Source of the DNA: Acinetobacter sp. WCHA45
GTDB lineage: Bacteria > Pseudomonadota > Gammaproteobacteria > Pseudomonadales > Moraxellaceae
Assembly (NCBI RefSeq): GCF_002165255.2
Contig: NZ_CP028561.1
Location: 1,488,001-1,552,000, forward strand
Direction: 5' to 3'
Length of the DNA stretch: 64,000 nucleotides
Shown here: in pieces, positions 35,920-45,321 of the stretch
Numbering within the stretch: position 1 is the stretch's first letter
Layout: each line of letters begins with the position of its first letter
Translations under genes and position numbers: made by a program
The notes under the pieces: model-generated
Database searches by the model: none
The model's input: only the letters and a program-made list of their open reading frames with translations
What the model was told of the DNA's origin: nothing

Positions 35920-36979
35920 CTTTATCTCCTGTTATAGCAGCTTCAGCAAATGTTGCCATTTGATTATGTAAGACACAGGCAAGCTGAATCATAGATAATG
36001 CCGCACCAGCACCACTGCCTTCCCCTAAACGTAAATTCATTGCTAAGATTGGTTGGGCATCCAATTCTTTTAGAACACGCTGATGACCATATTCCGCTGA
36101 TTGATGTCCAAAAAGCATCCACTCACGGCTTTGTGGTTGAATACGTACTGCACATAAAGCTGCGACCGAACTAATAAAGCCATCGACGATAATTGGTAAA
36201 CCAATTTGTGCACATCGTAAATAAGCCCCTGTGATTGCAGCGATTTCCAAACCACCTACAGCAGCCAGAATTTTTAATGCATCATTGGCCACATTTGCTC
36301 TATGAAGCTTTACTGCTTGATCAATCACTTTTATTTTATGTTGTAATTGCTCAATATTAATTCCTGTTCCTAAACCTGTCAGTTGCTGGGCTGATTCACA
36401 CAGCAACAAACAAGCAAGTGCTGAAGCTGAACATGTATTGCCAATTCCCATTTCACCTGCAATAAAAATATCCGCATCTTTCGCTTTAGCAAGATCAGCG
36501 CTATTTTTACCTAGCTCTAACGCTGCTAAACACTCTCGATTGGTCATTGCAGCTTGCTCTGCAAAATTAGCAGTGCCAGCACGAATAGTATGGCATTCAA
36601 CTCCAAAATAATTGTAACTATCGCCTACTGTCCCACAATCAATCACTTGTAAATGGGCATGATGATGTTTAGCAATTACACTAATTGCTGCACCACCCGA
36701 AGCAAAGTTTTGCAACATTTGACGAGTTACTGCTTGAGGATAGGCTGAAACATTTTCTGCTACAACACCATGATCACCAGCAAAAATAGTAATCCAAGGT
36801 TTGTTAATTTTAGGGAAAACTGTTCTTTGTAAAGCAGATAAATTAATCGCAATTTGCTCTAAATCACCTAATGCGCCTGTTGGTTTGGTCAATTGAAGTT
36901 GACGTTGCTCAGCTTGTTGTTTTACATCTAGATCAGGTTGCTGTACTTCGGCTAAAAACCATTGCGCTTGTTCAGTCAT
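35909..36979 (-). CDS. cobT: Nicotinate-nucleotide--dimethylbenzimidazole phosphoribosyltransferase
   Basis: About 356 residues. It makes alpha-ribazole-5'-phosphate from dimethylbenzimidazole and nicotinate mononucleotide. Motifs: RQLQLTKPTGALGDLEQIA, IFAGDHGVVAENVSAYPQ, GEMGIGNTCSASAL, GGLEIAAITGAYL, VDGFISSVAAL and the catalytic glutamate region LRLGEGSGAGAAL. ATG 36979 has GATGAGAA as ribosome site; ATG 36991, overlapping cobU by 11 bases, is the alternative. Cytosolic. Confidence 0.95.
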   Translation of the reverse strand: MTEQAQWFLAEVQQPDLDVKQQAEQRQLQLTKPTGALGDLEQIAINLSALQRTVFPKINKPWITIFAGDHGVVAENVSAYPQAVTRQMLQNFASGGAAISVIAKHHHAHLQVIDCGTVGDSYNYFGVECHTIRAGTANFAEQAAMTNRECLAALELGKNSADLAKAKDADIFIAGEMGIGNTCSASALACLLLCESAQQLTGLGTGINIEQLQHKIKVIDQAVKLHRANVANDALKILAAVGGLEIAAITGAYLRCAQIGLPIIVDGFISSVAALCAVRIQPQSREWMLFGHQSAEYGHQRVLKELDAQPILAMNLRLGEGSGAGAALSMIQLACVLHNQMATFAEAAITGDKVAD

Positions 36980-36980
36980 A

Positions 36981-37499
36981 TTATTTCTCATCTTTTAAAA
37001 TCATTGGAAAACCTGCCACACAGAACACTACTTTATTTGCTAATTGCCCTAAAGCTTGATGTAAACGTCCCGCTTCATCCACAAATCGACGACTAATTTC
37101 ACCCATAGGAACGACACCCAGTCCAGTTTCGTTACTCACTAAAATAATATGTGATTTGAGTTGGGGTAATAGGTTTAAAAATTTGTCTGTTTGCTGCTGT
37201 TGTAATTCAGCATGATCGGATAACAATAAATTGGTGAGCCATAAGGTCAAACAATCCACCAAGATCACTTGATTATCTTGATCTAATTGCAACAGTTGAT
37301 CCGCAAGAAAAATAGGTTCTTCACACAATTGCCAATCATCAGGACGTTGTTGTTGATGATGCGCAATACGCTGCTGCATTTCAGTATCTAAGGCCTGCGC
37401 CGTTGCAATATAAATGACCGATAAACCTGTCTCTTTGGCTGTTTGTTCTGCCAAACGACTTTTACCTGAGCGCGCCCCACCTAAAATTAGTTGCAACAT
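36981..37499 (-). CDS. cobU: Adenosylcobinamide kinase / adenosylcobinamide-phosphate guanylyltransferase
   Basis: 172 residues. Walker A GGARSGKSRLAEQ at the N-terminus, the guanylation His region RIAHHQQQRPDDW, DCLTLWLTNLL and VSNETGLGVVPMGEISRRFVDEAGRLHQ are all typical of CobU/CobP. It phosphorylates adenosylcobinamide and then transfers GMP. No corrin-ring synthesis genes are in the window, so this set supports cobinamide salvage and lower-ligand attachment. Two bases separate it from the upstream 2H gene. Confidence 0.95.
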   Translation of the reverse strand: MLQLILGGARSGKSRLAEQTAKETGLSVIYIATAQALDTEMQQRIAHHQQQRPDDWQLCEEPIFLADQLLQLDQDNQVILVDCLTLWLTNLLLSDHAELQQQQTDKFLNLLPQLKSHIILVSNETGLGVVPMGEISRRFVDEAGRLHQALGQLANKVVFCVAGFPMILKDEK

Positions 37500-37501
37500 G
37501 T

Positions 37502-38125
37502 CTAACCTAGTTCAATTTGCCGATAAGAATATAGGAATCCTTGTAAAATCTGTGCTTTATAATAACCAAAAGTCAGTTTTTTGACCTCAATATTTATAGT
37601 TTTTACCGAAAGTTGTTGCATCCGCTCAAGTACAATATCACTCAGCCAAGCTTCACGATACAAGCCTAAAGTAATATGTGGACAATATTCGAGTGCTGCA
37701 ATTTCCCCAGATACTTGAGCAAATTGTTGACGAATTAGTTCTAGTACGCCCTGATGATCTTTAATCTGTAGAAACAAAGCACTACTAAAGCTATCGATCT
37801 GTATGATTTCAAGCTCAAAAGGTTTGAGCTGTAATGCTTCAATCAGCTTGATCTGCTGCTGTAATTGTTGAATCTGAAAATCGTCATCGTACTGATGAGC
37901 TGAAGGTTGTAAGAAACCACAAACAAATAAAGTAATGTGATATTGGCGTTGCTGTGTAGCAAGTAATAGATCAGAAAACTGTGTTTGAATTTCATCTAAA
38001 TATTGAATCAATTCAGGTTGATCAATCTCAATATACCAAAGCCCATAATCTGAACGGCCCTTGTGCCATTCGGGATAATCACGTATTTCGGTCGCAATCA
38101 GCTGGGTGTCTGCTTGTAATAACAC
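37502..38125 (-). CDS. 2H phosphoesterase superfamily protein heading the cob operon
   Basis: 207 residues with two HxT motifs, YHITLFVCG (about 62) and PHITLGLYR (about 148), each after a beta strand. This is the hallmark of the 2H (LigT, 2'-5' RNA ligase / cyclic phosphodiesterase) fold. It is the first gene of the minus-strand run and lies two bases before cobU. Known 2H proteins hydrolyse 2',3'-cyclic phosphates. A role in cobalamin salvage, such as clearing a cyclic phosphate of the nucleotide loop, is speculation from position only. Cytosolic, no signal peptide. Confidence 0.7.
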   Translation of the reverse strand: MLLQADTQLIATEIRDYPEWHKGRSDYGLWYIEIDQPELIQYLDEIQTQFSDLLLATQQRQYHITLFVCGFLQPSAHQYDDDFQIQQLQQQIKLIEALQLKPFELEIIQIDSFSSALFLQIKDHQGVLELIRQQFAQVSGEIAALEYCPHITLGLYREAWLSDIVLERMQQLSVKTINIEVKKLTFGYYKAQILQGFLYSYRQIELG

Positions 38126-38210
38126 AACTTTAGCATTCTGTTTAAAGTTATGTTATTCAAACATAAACCTAGATCGAAGTTAAGCTGCTTTACACTATAA
38201 TCAATAATGC

Positions 38211-40337
38211 CTAAGCGGTTAGAGGTTTCAATTCCTCAGATTGTTGTGACAGGAATACTTCGTCCTTGAGCTCTGTCTGAACCCCTTGATAGAGCTGGTT
38301 TAACAAGGCTTTCTTCTGATTTTCAGTAATGTCCATATGTTCGATATTGCTCTGGATATGCTTTACAATCTTAATCTCGTCCAGCCCAAGCATTTTTAGT
38401 GCATAGGCATAGCCATAAATTGCACCTTGCATTAACTTCTGATAAGGAAGTTGTTGCTGTACATGAGATTCTAAACTACCTAAAACACGCTCATTCAAAT
38501 TGAGTTTACTAAGCGGATCACGAGCTACACGTTCACATGGATATTTATAAGCAGATCGACATGAGTTTAAAAAACTCTCAGCCATTCGATCCAATTGCTT
38601 TTTTTGATTTGGGATTAAATTAGCTAAACCTAATTTAACCTCATCAACCAGTCTTTCAGCATATTGTCGAACTGCTAAATCAGCCATCGCAATACCAATC
38701 GTCTCATACCCATTTAAACTGGCATACCAAGCAAGCATCGCATGACAGCCATTCCACAAACGATTTTTAAGGATTTGAATCTCAGAAATCTGATCCACCA
38801 AAATCATTTGACGCATTTTGCTCAACAATGGGCTGCGATTTTCCACATAAATCGGCATATCCATTTCACTATGGAATAGGATCAGATCCATATTTTGTAA
38901 GAATTGCCCTGTTTGAAACTGCCCACGCATGTCTTCTAAACAATGGGTAATCTGCTGTTCTTGCTTTACAGTCAGAGCGGTTTCCTCTGAAAGTTCAATC
39001 GTTTCTGGATTGAGATCATTTTGATATTGTTTGAACAGATTATGCTTAATATTGAGCTGACGAAATAAGGCCTGATCCGTCAGTTTTGACACCATTCGAT
39101 TGACCACGGTATCGCAAAAATAATGTTCACTTAAAATATGTTCTGCAATATCTTCATTCGTCATGGAAAGTAAGGCTTCACGGATATGTTTTAAGACCAA
39201 ATACTTTGCACACACTTTATTGAGAATAATCAAAAAGGTAATGGGCTCATTATTGTCCGCATCTGCTGACATAAAACGGGCGAATAGTCCCTTCGCAATC
39301 GTTTTCGCCTCGGACTCAATCGCTTGTTCTGGTAAACACAGTGCAATCAGGCTAGATTGCATATACATTTCTAACATCTGCTGTTCATTGTCAGCATCAA
39401 TCACAGTCAGATTATCAATACGCTCATCATAACAAGACTGATCATATCGAATACTATAGCTACCAAAACTGTTCACTGATTCTAAATATAATCGATTTCG
39501 GGTTGATGCCAGAACGCGTTTTGGGCGTGTGTAACCATCCCAATAGGACAAAATCTGTGCCACATATCCCCCACCAATAGCACCAAAGCCATGAATCCCA
39601 ACAGTCAATTGATTGACACTTTGCGGAAATAATTCTTGTAATTGTGGCATACCCATTTCAGGGATATATTGATCCAAAGCTTTCAGGCACTCATACATGT
39701 CCTGATAGTAAAAATTTGCTTTAGAGAGCATATGATCATTGGGTTCTTTAATGTCTTTAAATAAAATCGTGATTCCGCCTGCATCATAGGCTGAACAAAT
39801 ACCATTCTCCGAGTCTTCAAACATTAAACATTGTTGCGGTTGTAGATTGAGTTTCTGTGCCGCTTTTAAAAAGATTTCTGGATGCGGTTTACCTTTTTCA
39901 ACTTCATCACCACAGACCAATAGGTCAAAAAATTTGTAGACATTGGCATTAATTAGATATTCTTCTGTAATTGCTCGACGACTTGAGGTCGCAACGGCCA
40001 TTCTTAGGCCAGATTTTCTTAAACGTTCTAAAACTTGAATTAGCCCTTTTTTAATCGGTACACCATTTTTACGTACAGATTCTAATTCAACCTCATCCGC
40101 ACGGTTACAGATAGCAGTATAAGGAACATCTGTACCATAAAACTTTTGTGCCAGCTGCTCAGATGCTTTGGCACTTAACCCTAGACACTGCATCAAATAT
40201 TCATCTGAAAATTCCTGTCCAATCAGCTCTTTTGATGCCTGTTTCAATGTCTGGAAGCGTAAACGCTCGGTATCAAACATTGTTCCATCCATGTCAAAAA
40301 GTGCTCCTTGAACAGGATAATCATGAAAAATCAGCAT
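38211..40337 (-). CDS. mtlD: Bifunctional mannitol-1-phosphate dehydrogenase/phosphatase
   Basis: 708 residues. Domain 1 (about 1-225) is a HAD phosphatase: FDMDGTMFDTERL, VATSSRR, GKPHPEIF and MFEDSENGI. Domain 2 (about 240-690) is a mannitol-dehydrogenase-type fold with a Rossmann start (GIHGFGAIGGGYVAQIL), NRLWNGCHAMLAWYASLNGY, and helical C-terminus. This fusion is known from Acinetobacter, where MtlD reduces fructose-6-phosphate to mannitol-1-phosphate and dephosphorylates it, giving mannitol as compatible solute under salt stress. Monocistronic; the promoter region 40338-40532 would carry osmotic control, but I recognise no operator. Confidence 0.93.
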   Translation of the reverse strand: MLIFHDYPVQGALFDMDGTMFDTERLRFQTLKQASKELIGQEFSDEYLMQCLGLSAKASEQLAQKFYGTDVPYTAICNRADEVELESVRKNGVPIKKGLIQVLERLRKSGLRMAVATSSRRAITEEYLINANVYKFFDLLVCGDEVEKGKPHPEIFLKAAQKLNLQPQQCLMFEDSENGICSAYDAGGITILFKDIKEPNDHMLSKANFYYQDMYECLKALDQYIPEMGMPQLQELFPQSVNQLTVGIHGFGAIGGGYVAQILSYWDGYTRPKRVLASTRNRLYLESVNSFGSYSIRYDQSCYDERIDNLTVIDADNEQQMLEMYMQSSLIALCLPEQAIESEAKTIAKGLFARFMSADADNNEPITFLIILNKVCAKYLVLKHIREALLSMTNEDIAEHILSEHYFCDTVVNRMVSKLTDQALFRQLNIKHNLFKQYQNDLNPETIELSEETALTVKQEQQITHCLEDMRGQFQTGQFLQNMDLILFHSEMDMPIYVENRSPLLSKMRQMILVDQISEIQILKNRLWNGCHAMLAWYASLNGYETIGIAMADLAVRQYAERLVDEVKLGLANLIPNQKKQLDRMAESFLNSCRSAYKYPCERVARDPLSKLNLNERVLGSLESHVQQQLPYQKLMQGAIYGYAYALKMLGLDEIKIVKHIQSNIEHMDITENQKKALLNQLYQGVQTELKDEVFLSQQSEELKPLTA

Positions 40338-40532
40338 TGTTACTCCTCTGTTTTGTTATACTTTTTATAGAGTAACTAAAAAATAGGCTTAAAATTCAGA
40401 TAGTAAACAAATGAAATAAATCTGATTAAAAAATAAACATAAAGACAACTTATAACAGCAATATATGACTAAAACAGTCGGAATACTTGCATTATGAGAA
40501 AAAAGATGAGTTATTTTTAACCAAAACCCCTT

Positions 40533-41774
40533 TTATTCATCAAGTAGCAATGCAGTTTCAGCTTCTTTTCGAATCAACATCCAACTAAAATAAAGGCCAA
40601 TCGATAGGGTTAAGAACAGTAATAAATAGAATGGGAAATGGGTATTAAAACGGTACAAAAATGTACTGAGTAAGGGGCCAACAATTAAACCTAATGCCTG
40701 TATCGCCGTACAAAAACTTGCCATTTTAACCTGTGATTGCTGAGATACCGCTTGGGCAGCGCCTGTAGTAAATGCAGGTAATAAGCACGCCACAGAAATA
40801 CCATAAAAAATATAACTGGCCTGAAATACAAAAATTGTAGGTGCGTAGAGTGAAAGTAATAGACCAAAACACATGGTGACCAAACCAATAATCACCAAAC
40901 TATTTAATTTGAGTTTAAACACTTTCACGATTAAAAGTTGGGTCAGTACGAGGCAAATGCCAACAACCAACATGCATTGAGAAAAATAAACTGCACTCTG
41001 TTGGCTACTAAGATAAAACTTATCTTGAATATAAAATCCTGCCGTCATATTTAAAGTCACAATTGCAACGTAAGTGACAAAACCTAGAGTTAACCAGATC
41101 AGACTTCGCTTCAGAATTGGCTCATTCGCTCGTGGATTTTCTTTATCTTGTTGCGGATTGAATGACTCAGCCTGAACTTGCGGACTTTTACTAAACAGGA
41201 TGCCGAGTGCAATACTGACTAAGCAAAGTAAAACCACAGCAATCCACATCGGGAAAAGCAAACCACCAAACAATAAAACTGAGGTTGCAAACGGGCCGAT
41301 AATCATCCCAAAACTATTCATCGCACCAAACATAGCCATTTGTTTGCTACGATCAGCGGCTTCACTTGCATGTGTCATCACATAGCTTTGCAGACCAATT
41401 TGTGGCAAAGCCATAAAAATGCCTGTAGAAGCACGACTCAATACCAGTAAGATAAAAATGGATAACGTGGGTAAAATCGCATGTGTTCCAAAATACAGAA
41501 TCAAGGTAAAAATAGCCCAAGTAAAGGTCATTCCCCAAAAGCCATAAATGACGAGTTGGTTGGGAGATAGCTGACTTTTCCTTTTTGCAATCCAGATCGA
41601 GGCAATTGCCATACAGATTGCCCCTGCTGAAACAATCACACCACCTTGGAATTCAGATAAATGTAATTGTCGTGTCAATGGAGCAAGTAAAGGGAGAATC
41701 ATGGAAAAACAAGTTCCATTGATCAAAGCAGCCAGCGCTAAAAACTTTAAATTATTGTTCATCATGAAAATCAT
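40533..41774 (-). CDS. MFS transporter, last gene of the siderophore locus
   Basis: About 413 residues, 12 membrane helices, major-facilitator type (QGGVIVSAGAICMAIASIWIAKRKSQ after helix 2; a cytoplasmic loop around QAESFNPQQDKENPRANEP in the middle). By position it is likely the siderophore exporter or an uptake permease; sequence alone cannot tell. The open frame extends to ATG 41789, but that codon lies inside the hairpin at 41781-41806. ATGs at 41774, 41765 and 41762 are better candidates. Confidence 0.8.
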   Translation of the reverse strand: MIFMMNNNLKFLALAALINGTCFSMILPLLAPLTRQLHLSEFQGGVIVSAGAICMAIASIWIAKRKSQLSPNQLVIYGFWGMTFTWAIFTLILYFGTHAILPTLSIFILLVLSRASTGIFMALPQIGLQSYVMTHASEAADRSKQMAMFGAMNSFGMIIGPFATSVLLFGGLLFPMWIAVVLLCLVSIALGILFSKSPQVQAESFNPQQDKENPRANEPILKRSLIWLTLGFVTYVAIVTLNMTAGFYIQDKFYLSSQQSAVYFSQCMLVVGICLVLTQLLIVKVFKLKLNSLVIIGLVTMCFGLLLSLYAPTIFVFQASYIFYGISVACLLPAFTTGAAQAVSQQSQVKMASFCTAIQALGLIVGPLLSTFLYRFNTHFPFYLLLFLTLSIGLYFSWMLIRKEAETALLLDE

Positions 41775-41780
41775 CAACAG

Positions 41781-41806
41781 AAAAGGCATCTAAACAGATG
41801 CCTTTT
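41781..41806 (-). terminator. Hairpin between siderophore receptor and MFS gene
   Basis: AAAAGGCATCT and AGATGCCTTTT form an 11-bp stem with a 4-base loop. On the minus strand it ends in TTTT after the receptor stop. It probably lowers transcription into the MFS gene rather than abolishing it. Confidence 0.75.
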
Positions 41807-41814
41807 TGATTAGA

Positions 41815-44076
41815 TTAGTATTTGAGGGTATAGCTCAAACCATAAGTACGGCCTTGTGCAGGCAGGCTAGAGATAGGACTATATACAGCTTCAGCTGCTT
41901 GACTAAATACAGTTTTATATTCTGTATTCCAAACGTTATAAACACCAAAGCCTACCGTTCCTGGGCCAGCTTTCGCATTGGCAATCACATCCATAACGGC
42001 ATAGCCTTTGATCTTCGTCGCTGCATTTGGGCGAACATTGGTATCATATTTCGCCTTTAGAGAATCTTCATATGCTTTATCCGTTCCCTTCACAGCTAAC
42101 ATCTGAACCCTTAAACCATTACCTTTGTCATCGTTCCATTCACCAAATAATGTACCTTTAACAGGTGAAACTTGTAAGGCATTCAGTTCACGCCAATAAC
42201 CACCTGCATCCTTGAATTGCCCACGCGTATAGGCAATTGTTCCACCAACACTAAACTGATCTAAAACAGGCATACTTGCATTTGCTTCAACGCCAAAAAT
42301 TCGCTGATCTGTATCTGCAACGGTTACAGAACGATCTGCCTTAAATTGAACCACTTTATCTGATGTATTGTAGAACGTGGTTAAACCTAAATTTGCTCCT
42401 AGATCATTTTGGAATCTCCAGCCAAGTTCATAGTTGTTGACCGTAATCGGATCAACATTACCTGAGCGCACAACATAACCTGCTGAAACATCACGTAATA
42501 CACGTTGAATATCAGGCAAACTAAAACCTTGTGAGAAGTTCGCAAATACTTGTTGCTGATCATTTAATTTATAAACAGCCCCTAAATTAAACAATGTTTT
42601 GTCATGTTTAACTGAACCGGCTCCGACGGTACCTACAGCTTGACCTGTGATATCCCCTTGAATAGCTGCGACAGTGGGTTTAAATGCTGTAGTATCACTT
42701 TCAATACGTTGATATCGAATGCCTGCCTGTACATTTAATGCATCTGTTAAGTCATAATTTCCCTGAACAAATGCACCTAAATTTTTGATGGTGGCATCTG
42801 GGCCGAAGTCATAACTACGACCAGTATTATTATATTTCAGTCCATTATTAGTCATGCTATACAAATCAGCAATTTGTTTATCTTTCTCATGATCATAATC
42901 AATACCATAAGTCAGTTTTAAATCACGATCATCAAGATTAAGCTTAGATGTCATTGCAGCACGGACACCTGCCACATCAATATCAGATTCTGACTGATAA
43001 GCTAAATAATAACCGGCTGGGATAAAGTTACTAAGTACGGTCGGGTAAAATCTTGCTTTCTCGTTACGGTAATAAGCCTCAACATTAAGTTCCTGACCTA
43101 ATAAATCTGTATTTTGATACTGAGCATTGACCGCATAGCGCTTGGTAAAGGGTTGATCGTCAATTTCAAAACCTTTTAACGCATTTAAACTTGGTGCACT
43201 ACCTTTTTTGAAAACTGCATAATCAGGACCATAATCAGGACCATAATCTGAGTCTTGTTTATCATTGTAATATTGAGCACCCACACTTAACTTCTGTTTA
43301 TCTGTAAATTGCCAGCTTAAACGCCCATTGACATCAACAGTTTCCGTATCTTGACGGTCAGTCTGTGCAACTTCTGGCCCGATTCTATTACCATGACTGT
43401 CTTGAATTTCACCACGTTTGGTATAACCAGCCCCAAGAAAACCATTCCAGTCTCCTTGGTTAAAGGCAACTGATTGATATGCTTCATAGGCTAAAGCATC
43501 ACTTTTAAAGTTATCGCCAGAGGTTACACCGAGTTTGGATTCAAAATGAACCCCATCGGTCGACCCTTTTTTAGTGATGATATTAATAATCCCACCAGTG
43601 GCCCCTGATCCATAAATACTACTTGCGCCCGAAACGACTTCAACACGCTCAATTGAGTCAGGACTAATACTATTTAATTGACGAGATGCATCACGAGAAC
43701 CAGTTTGTGCTACGCCATCAATTAATATCAGTACCTGACGGCCGCGCATGGTTTGACCGTAGTTGGTTGTTGTACCACTACTTGGGCTTAAAGACGGTAC
43801 TAATTGAGCTAAAATATCTGCCAGTTTTCGTCCCGCAGCAGATTGTTGCTCAATCTGTTTTTGCTCAATGGCCTGAACCGTTCCAGCAATTTCAGCAATA
43901 CTTTGTGCTGAACGCGATGCTGTCAGTACAATAGGTGCAAGTTGGGTTGGTTTCTGACTTGTTACAGCAGCAGTCGTTTGAACAGATGCATCTGTTTCAA
44001 CTGTTTGAGCATATAGCTGAGTACTGATTGCTAAGCTTAACAGCGTTAATGATGTCGAAAGTGAACGTACTTTCAT
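41815..44076 (-). CDS. TonB-dependent siderophore receptor (acinetoferrin-type locus)
   Basis: 753 residues. Signal peptide about 1-24 (ends LYAQT). The plug has a TonB-box-like PIVLTASR, RGRQVLILIDGVAQTGSRDA and VEVVSGASSIYGSGATGGIINIITKKG. The beta-barrel ends YGLSYTLKY. It sits ten bases downstream of the RhtX-like transporter in an operon with NIS siderophore synthesis genes, so its ligand is the siderophore made by this locus. In A. haemolyticus the acinetoferrin receptor is ActA; I infer this is its equivalent but did not compare sequences. Confidence 0.88.
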   Translation of the reverse strand: MKVRSLSTSLTLLSLAISTQLYAQTVETDASVQTTAAVTSQKPTQLAPIVLTASRSAQSIAEIAGTVQAIEQKQIEQQSAAGRKLADILAQLVPSLSPSSGTTTNYGQTMRGRQVLILIDGVAQTGSRDASRQLNSISPDSIERVEVVSGASSIYGSGATGGIINIITKKGSTDGVHFESKLGVTSGDNFKSDALAYEAYQSVAFNQGDWNGFLGAGYTKRGEIQDSHGNRIGPEVAQTDRQDTETVDVNGRLSWQFTDKQKLSVGAQYYNDKQDSDYGPDYGPDYAVFKKGSAPSLNALKGFEIDDQPFTKRYAVNAQYQNTDLLGQELNVEAYYRNEKARFYPTVLSNFIPAGYYLAYQSESDIDVAGVRAAMTSKLNLDDRDLKLTYGIDYDHEKDKQIADLYSMTNNGLKYNNTGRSYDFGPDATIKNLGAFVQGNYDLTDALNVQAGIRYQRIESDTTAFKPTVAAIQGDITGQAVGTVGAGSVKHDKTLFNLGAVYKLNDQQQVFANFSQGFSLPDIQRVLRDVSAGYVVRSGNVDPITVNNYELGWRFQNDLGANLGLTTFYNTSDKVVQFKADRSVTVADTDQRIFGVEANASMPVLDQFSVGGTIAYTRGQFKDAGGYWRELNALQVSPVKGTLFGEWNDDKGNGLRVQMLAVKGTDKAYEDSLKAKYDTNVRPNAATKIKGYAVMDVIANAKAGPGTVGFGVYNVWNTEYKTVFSQAAEAVYSPISSLPAQGRTYGLSYTLKY

Positions 44077-44085
44077 AAATGACCC

Positions 44086-45321
44086 CTAGGTGAGTTGTTC
44101 CGTTTGTTTTGCTTTGTGGATTAACACTTGGCTGAGCAAGACGCTCAACACAGATGCTGCTGCGAGAATGAGGTAGAAATTTCCATAACCAAATGCTTTG
44201 GCCAAGAAACCAGACATTGCACCGCCAATGAAATAAACCAGAAGTTCAAAACAGACCAAAATGGTAAAGTCTGTTCCAGCTTGTTCCTTAGAACTGGTAT
44301 GCATAAATTGGGCATATAAAGCGGTCATCGCGATATAACGAATCGCCAAAATAACTACAACAAATAGCCCCAATAACATGTGCCACTGATTAAACCAGCT
44401 GAGTAAGACCGCGATGCCCAGTAAGGCATACACCAAACTGCGTGCCCAACCAGCCCAAATCAGTAATTGTGTTGCTGCTATTTTTTTTAGTAGGAAAGCA
44501 GCTGTCACTGCCGCCAATAACCCAATGCCTGCGCCAATCACAGACATCAGTACACCTATCTCTGCCAATGACCATTTTTGATCAATCAGCATCGGATTCA
44601 GCATGGCCATTGCGGGTGCTTCCACTATGCGATAACAGACAATCAAAGCCAGAGCCCATAACATCTCAGGACGCTTAAAGGCTCGGATCAGACTCGGTGC
44701 TTGCTTGGCAATTTTTGCAGTATTGGTTTTTTCTTTAATTTGAAACACTGCAAGCATGGTCAGTGCTGTCATAGCGGCTAAGGAAATCAGTGCAGTTTGC
44801 CAACCATAAAGCTCATACAGCCATAAAGTTGCTGCTCCACCAACCATACTGCCAAGCGCAACACCTATACTTTGCGCCATACTGCCTAGTCGATACTCAG
44901 ATTCTGAAAAGGTTTCGACCGTATAGCCATCAATTGCGATATCTTGAGTTGCAGCAAAAGTTGAAATCCATAAACCGACAATAACAAATACACCAAGACC
45001 GTAATCGAATTGGGTAAGTGCCAAAGCAACGACCCCCAACACCAAAGCTATTTGTGTAAACAAAAGCCAAGTTTTACGTTTACCGAGTTTTTTGAAATAA
45101 AAACGATCGATTAGTGGTGCCCAAAAAAACTTAAAGGCCCATGGGATATACAGCAGCGACAGCATGCCAATCCAACGTAAATCTACGCCTTGATGACGCA
45201 GAATTGCAGGTAAGGCCACATTATAAAAATACAGTGGTAAGGCATGCGCGAGATATAAAACCACCACGACACTCAGGCTCAAGGCTGAGACTTTCTGAAT
45301 ATTTAATGAATTTTGATTCAT
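44086..45321 (-). CDS. RhtX/FptX-like siderophore importer (MFS)
   Basis: 411 residues from ATG 45321, which overlaps the upstream stop as ATGA and has a GAGG ribosome site five bases away; the frame is open eight codons further. Twelve membrane helices. LRWIGMLSLLYIPWAFKFFWAPLIDR and ATQDIAIDGYTVE are typical of the AmpG/RhtX/FptX group of single-component inner-membrane permeases. RhtX and FptX import siderophores (rhizobactin, pyochelin) without an ABC transporter. No ABC siderophore transporter is in the window, so this is the likely inner-membrane route. Confidence 0.82.
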   Translation of the reverse strand: MNQNSLNIQKVSALSLSVVVVLYLAHALPLYFYNVALPAILRHQGVDLRWIGMLSLLYIPWAFKFFWAPLIDRFYFKKLGKRKTWLLFTQIALVLGVVALALTQFDYGLGVFVIVGLWISTFAATQDIAIDGYTVETFSESEYRLGSMAQSIGVALGSMVGGAATLWLYELYGWQTALISLAAMTALTMLAVFQIKEKTNTAKIAKQAPSLIRAFKRPEMLWALALIVCYRIVEAPAMAMLNPMLIDQKWSLAEIGVLMSVIGAGIGLLAAVTAAFLLKKIAATQLLIWAGWARSLVYALLGIAVLLSWFNQWHMLLGLFVVVILAIRYIAMTALYAQFMHTSSKEQAGTDFTILVCFELLVYFIGGAMSGFLAKAFGYGNFYLILAAASVLSVLLSQVLIHKAKQTEQLT

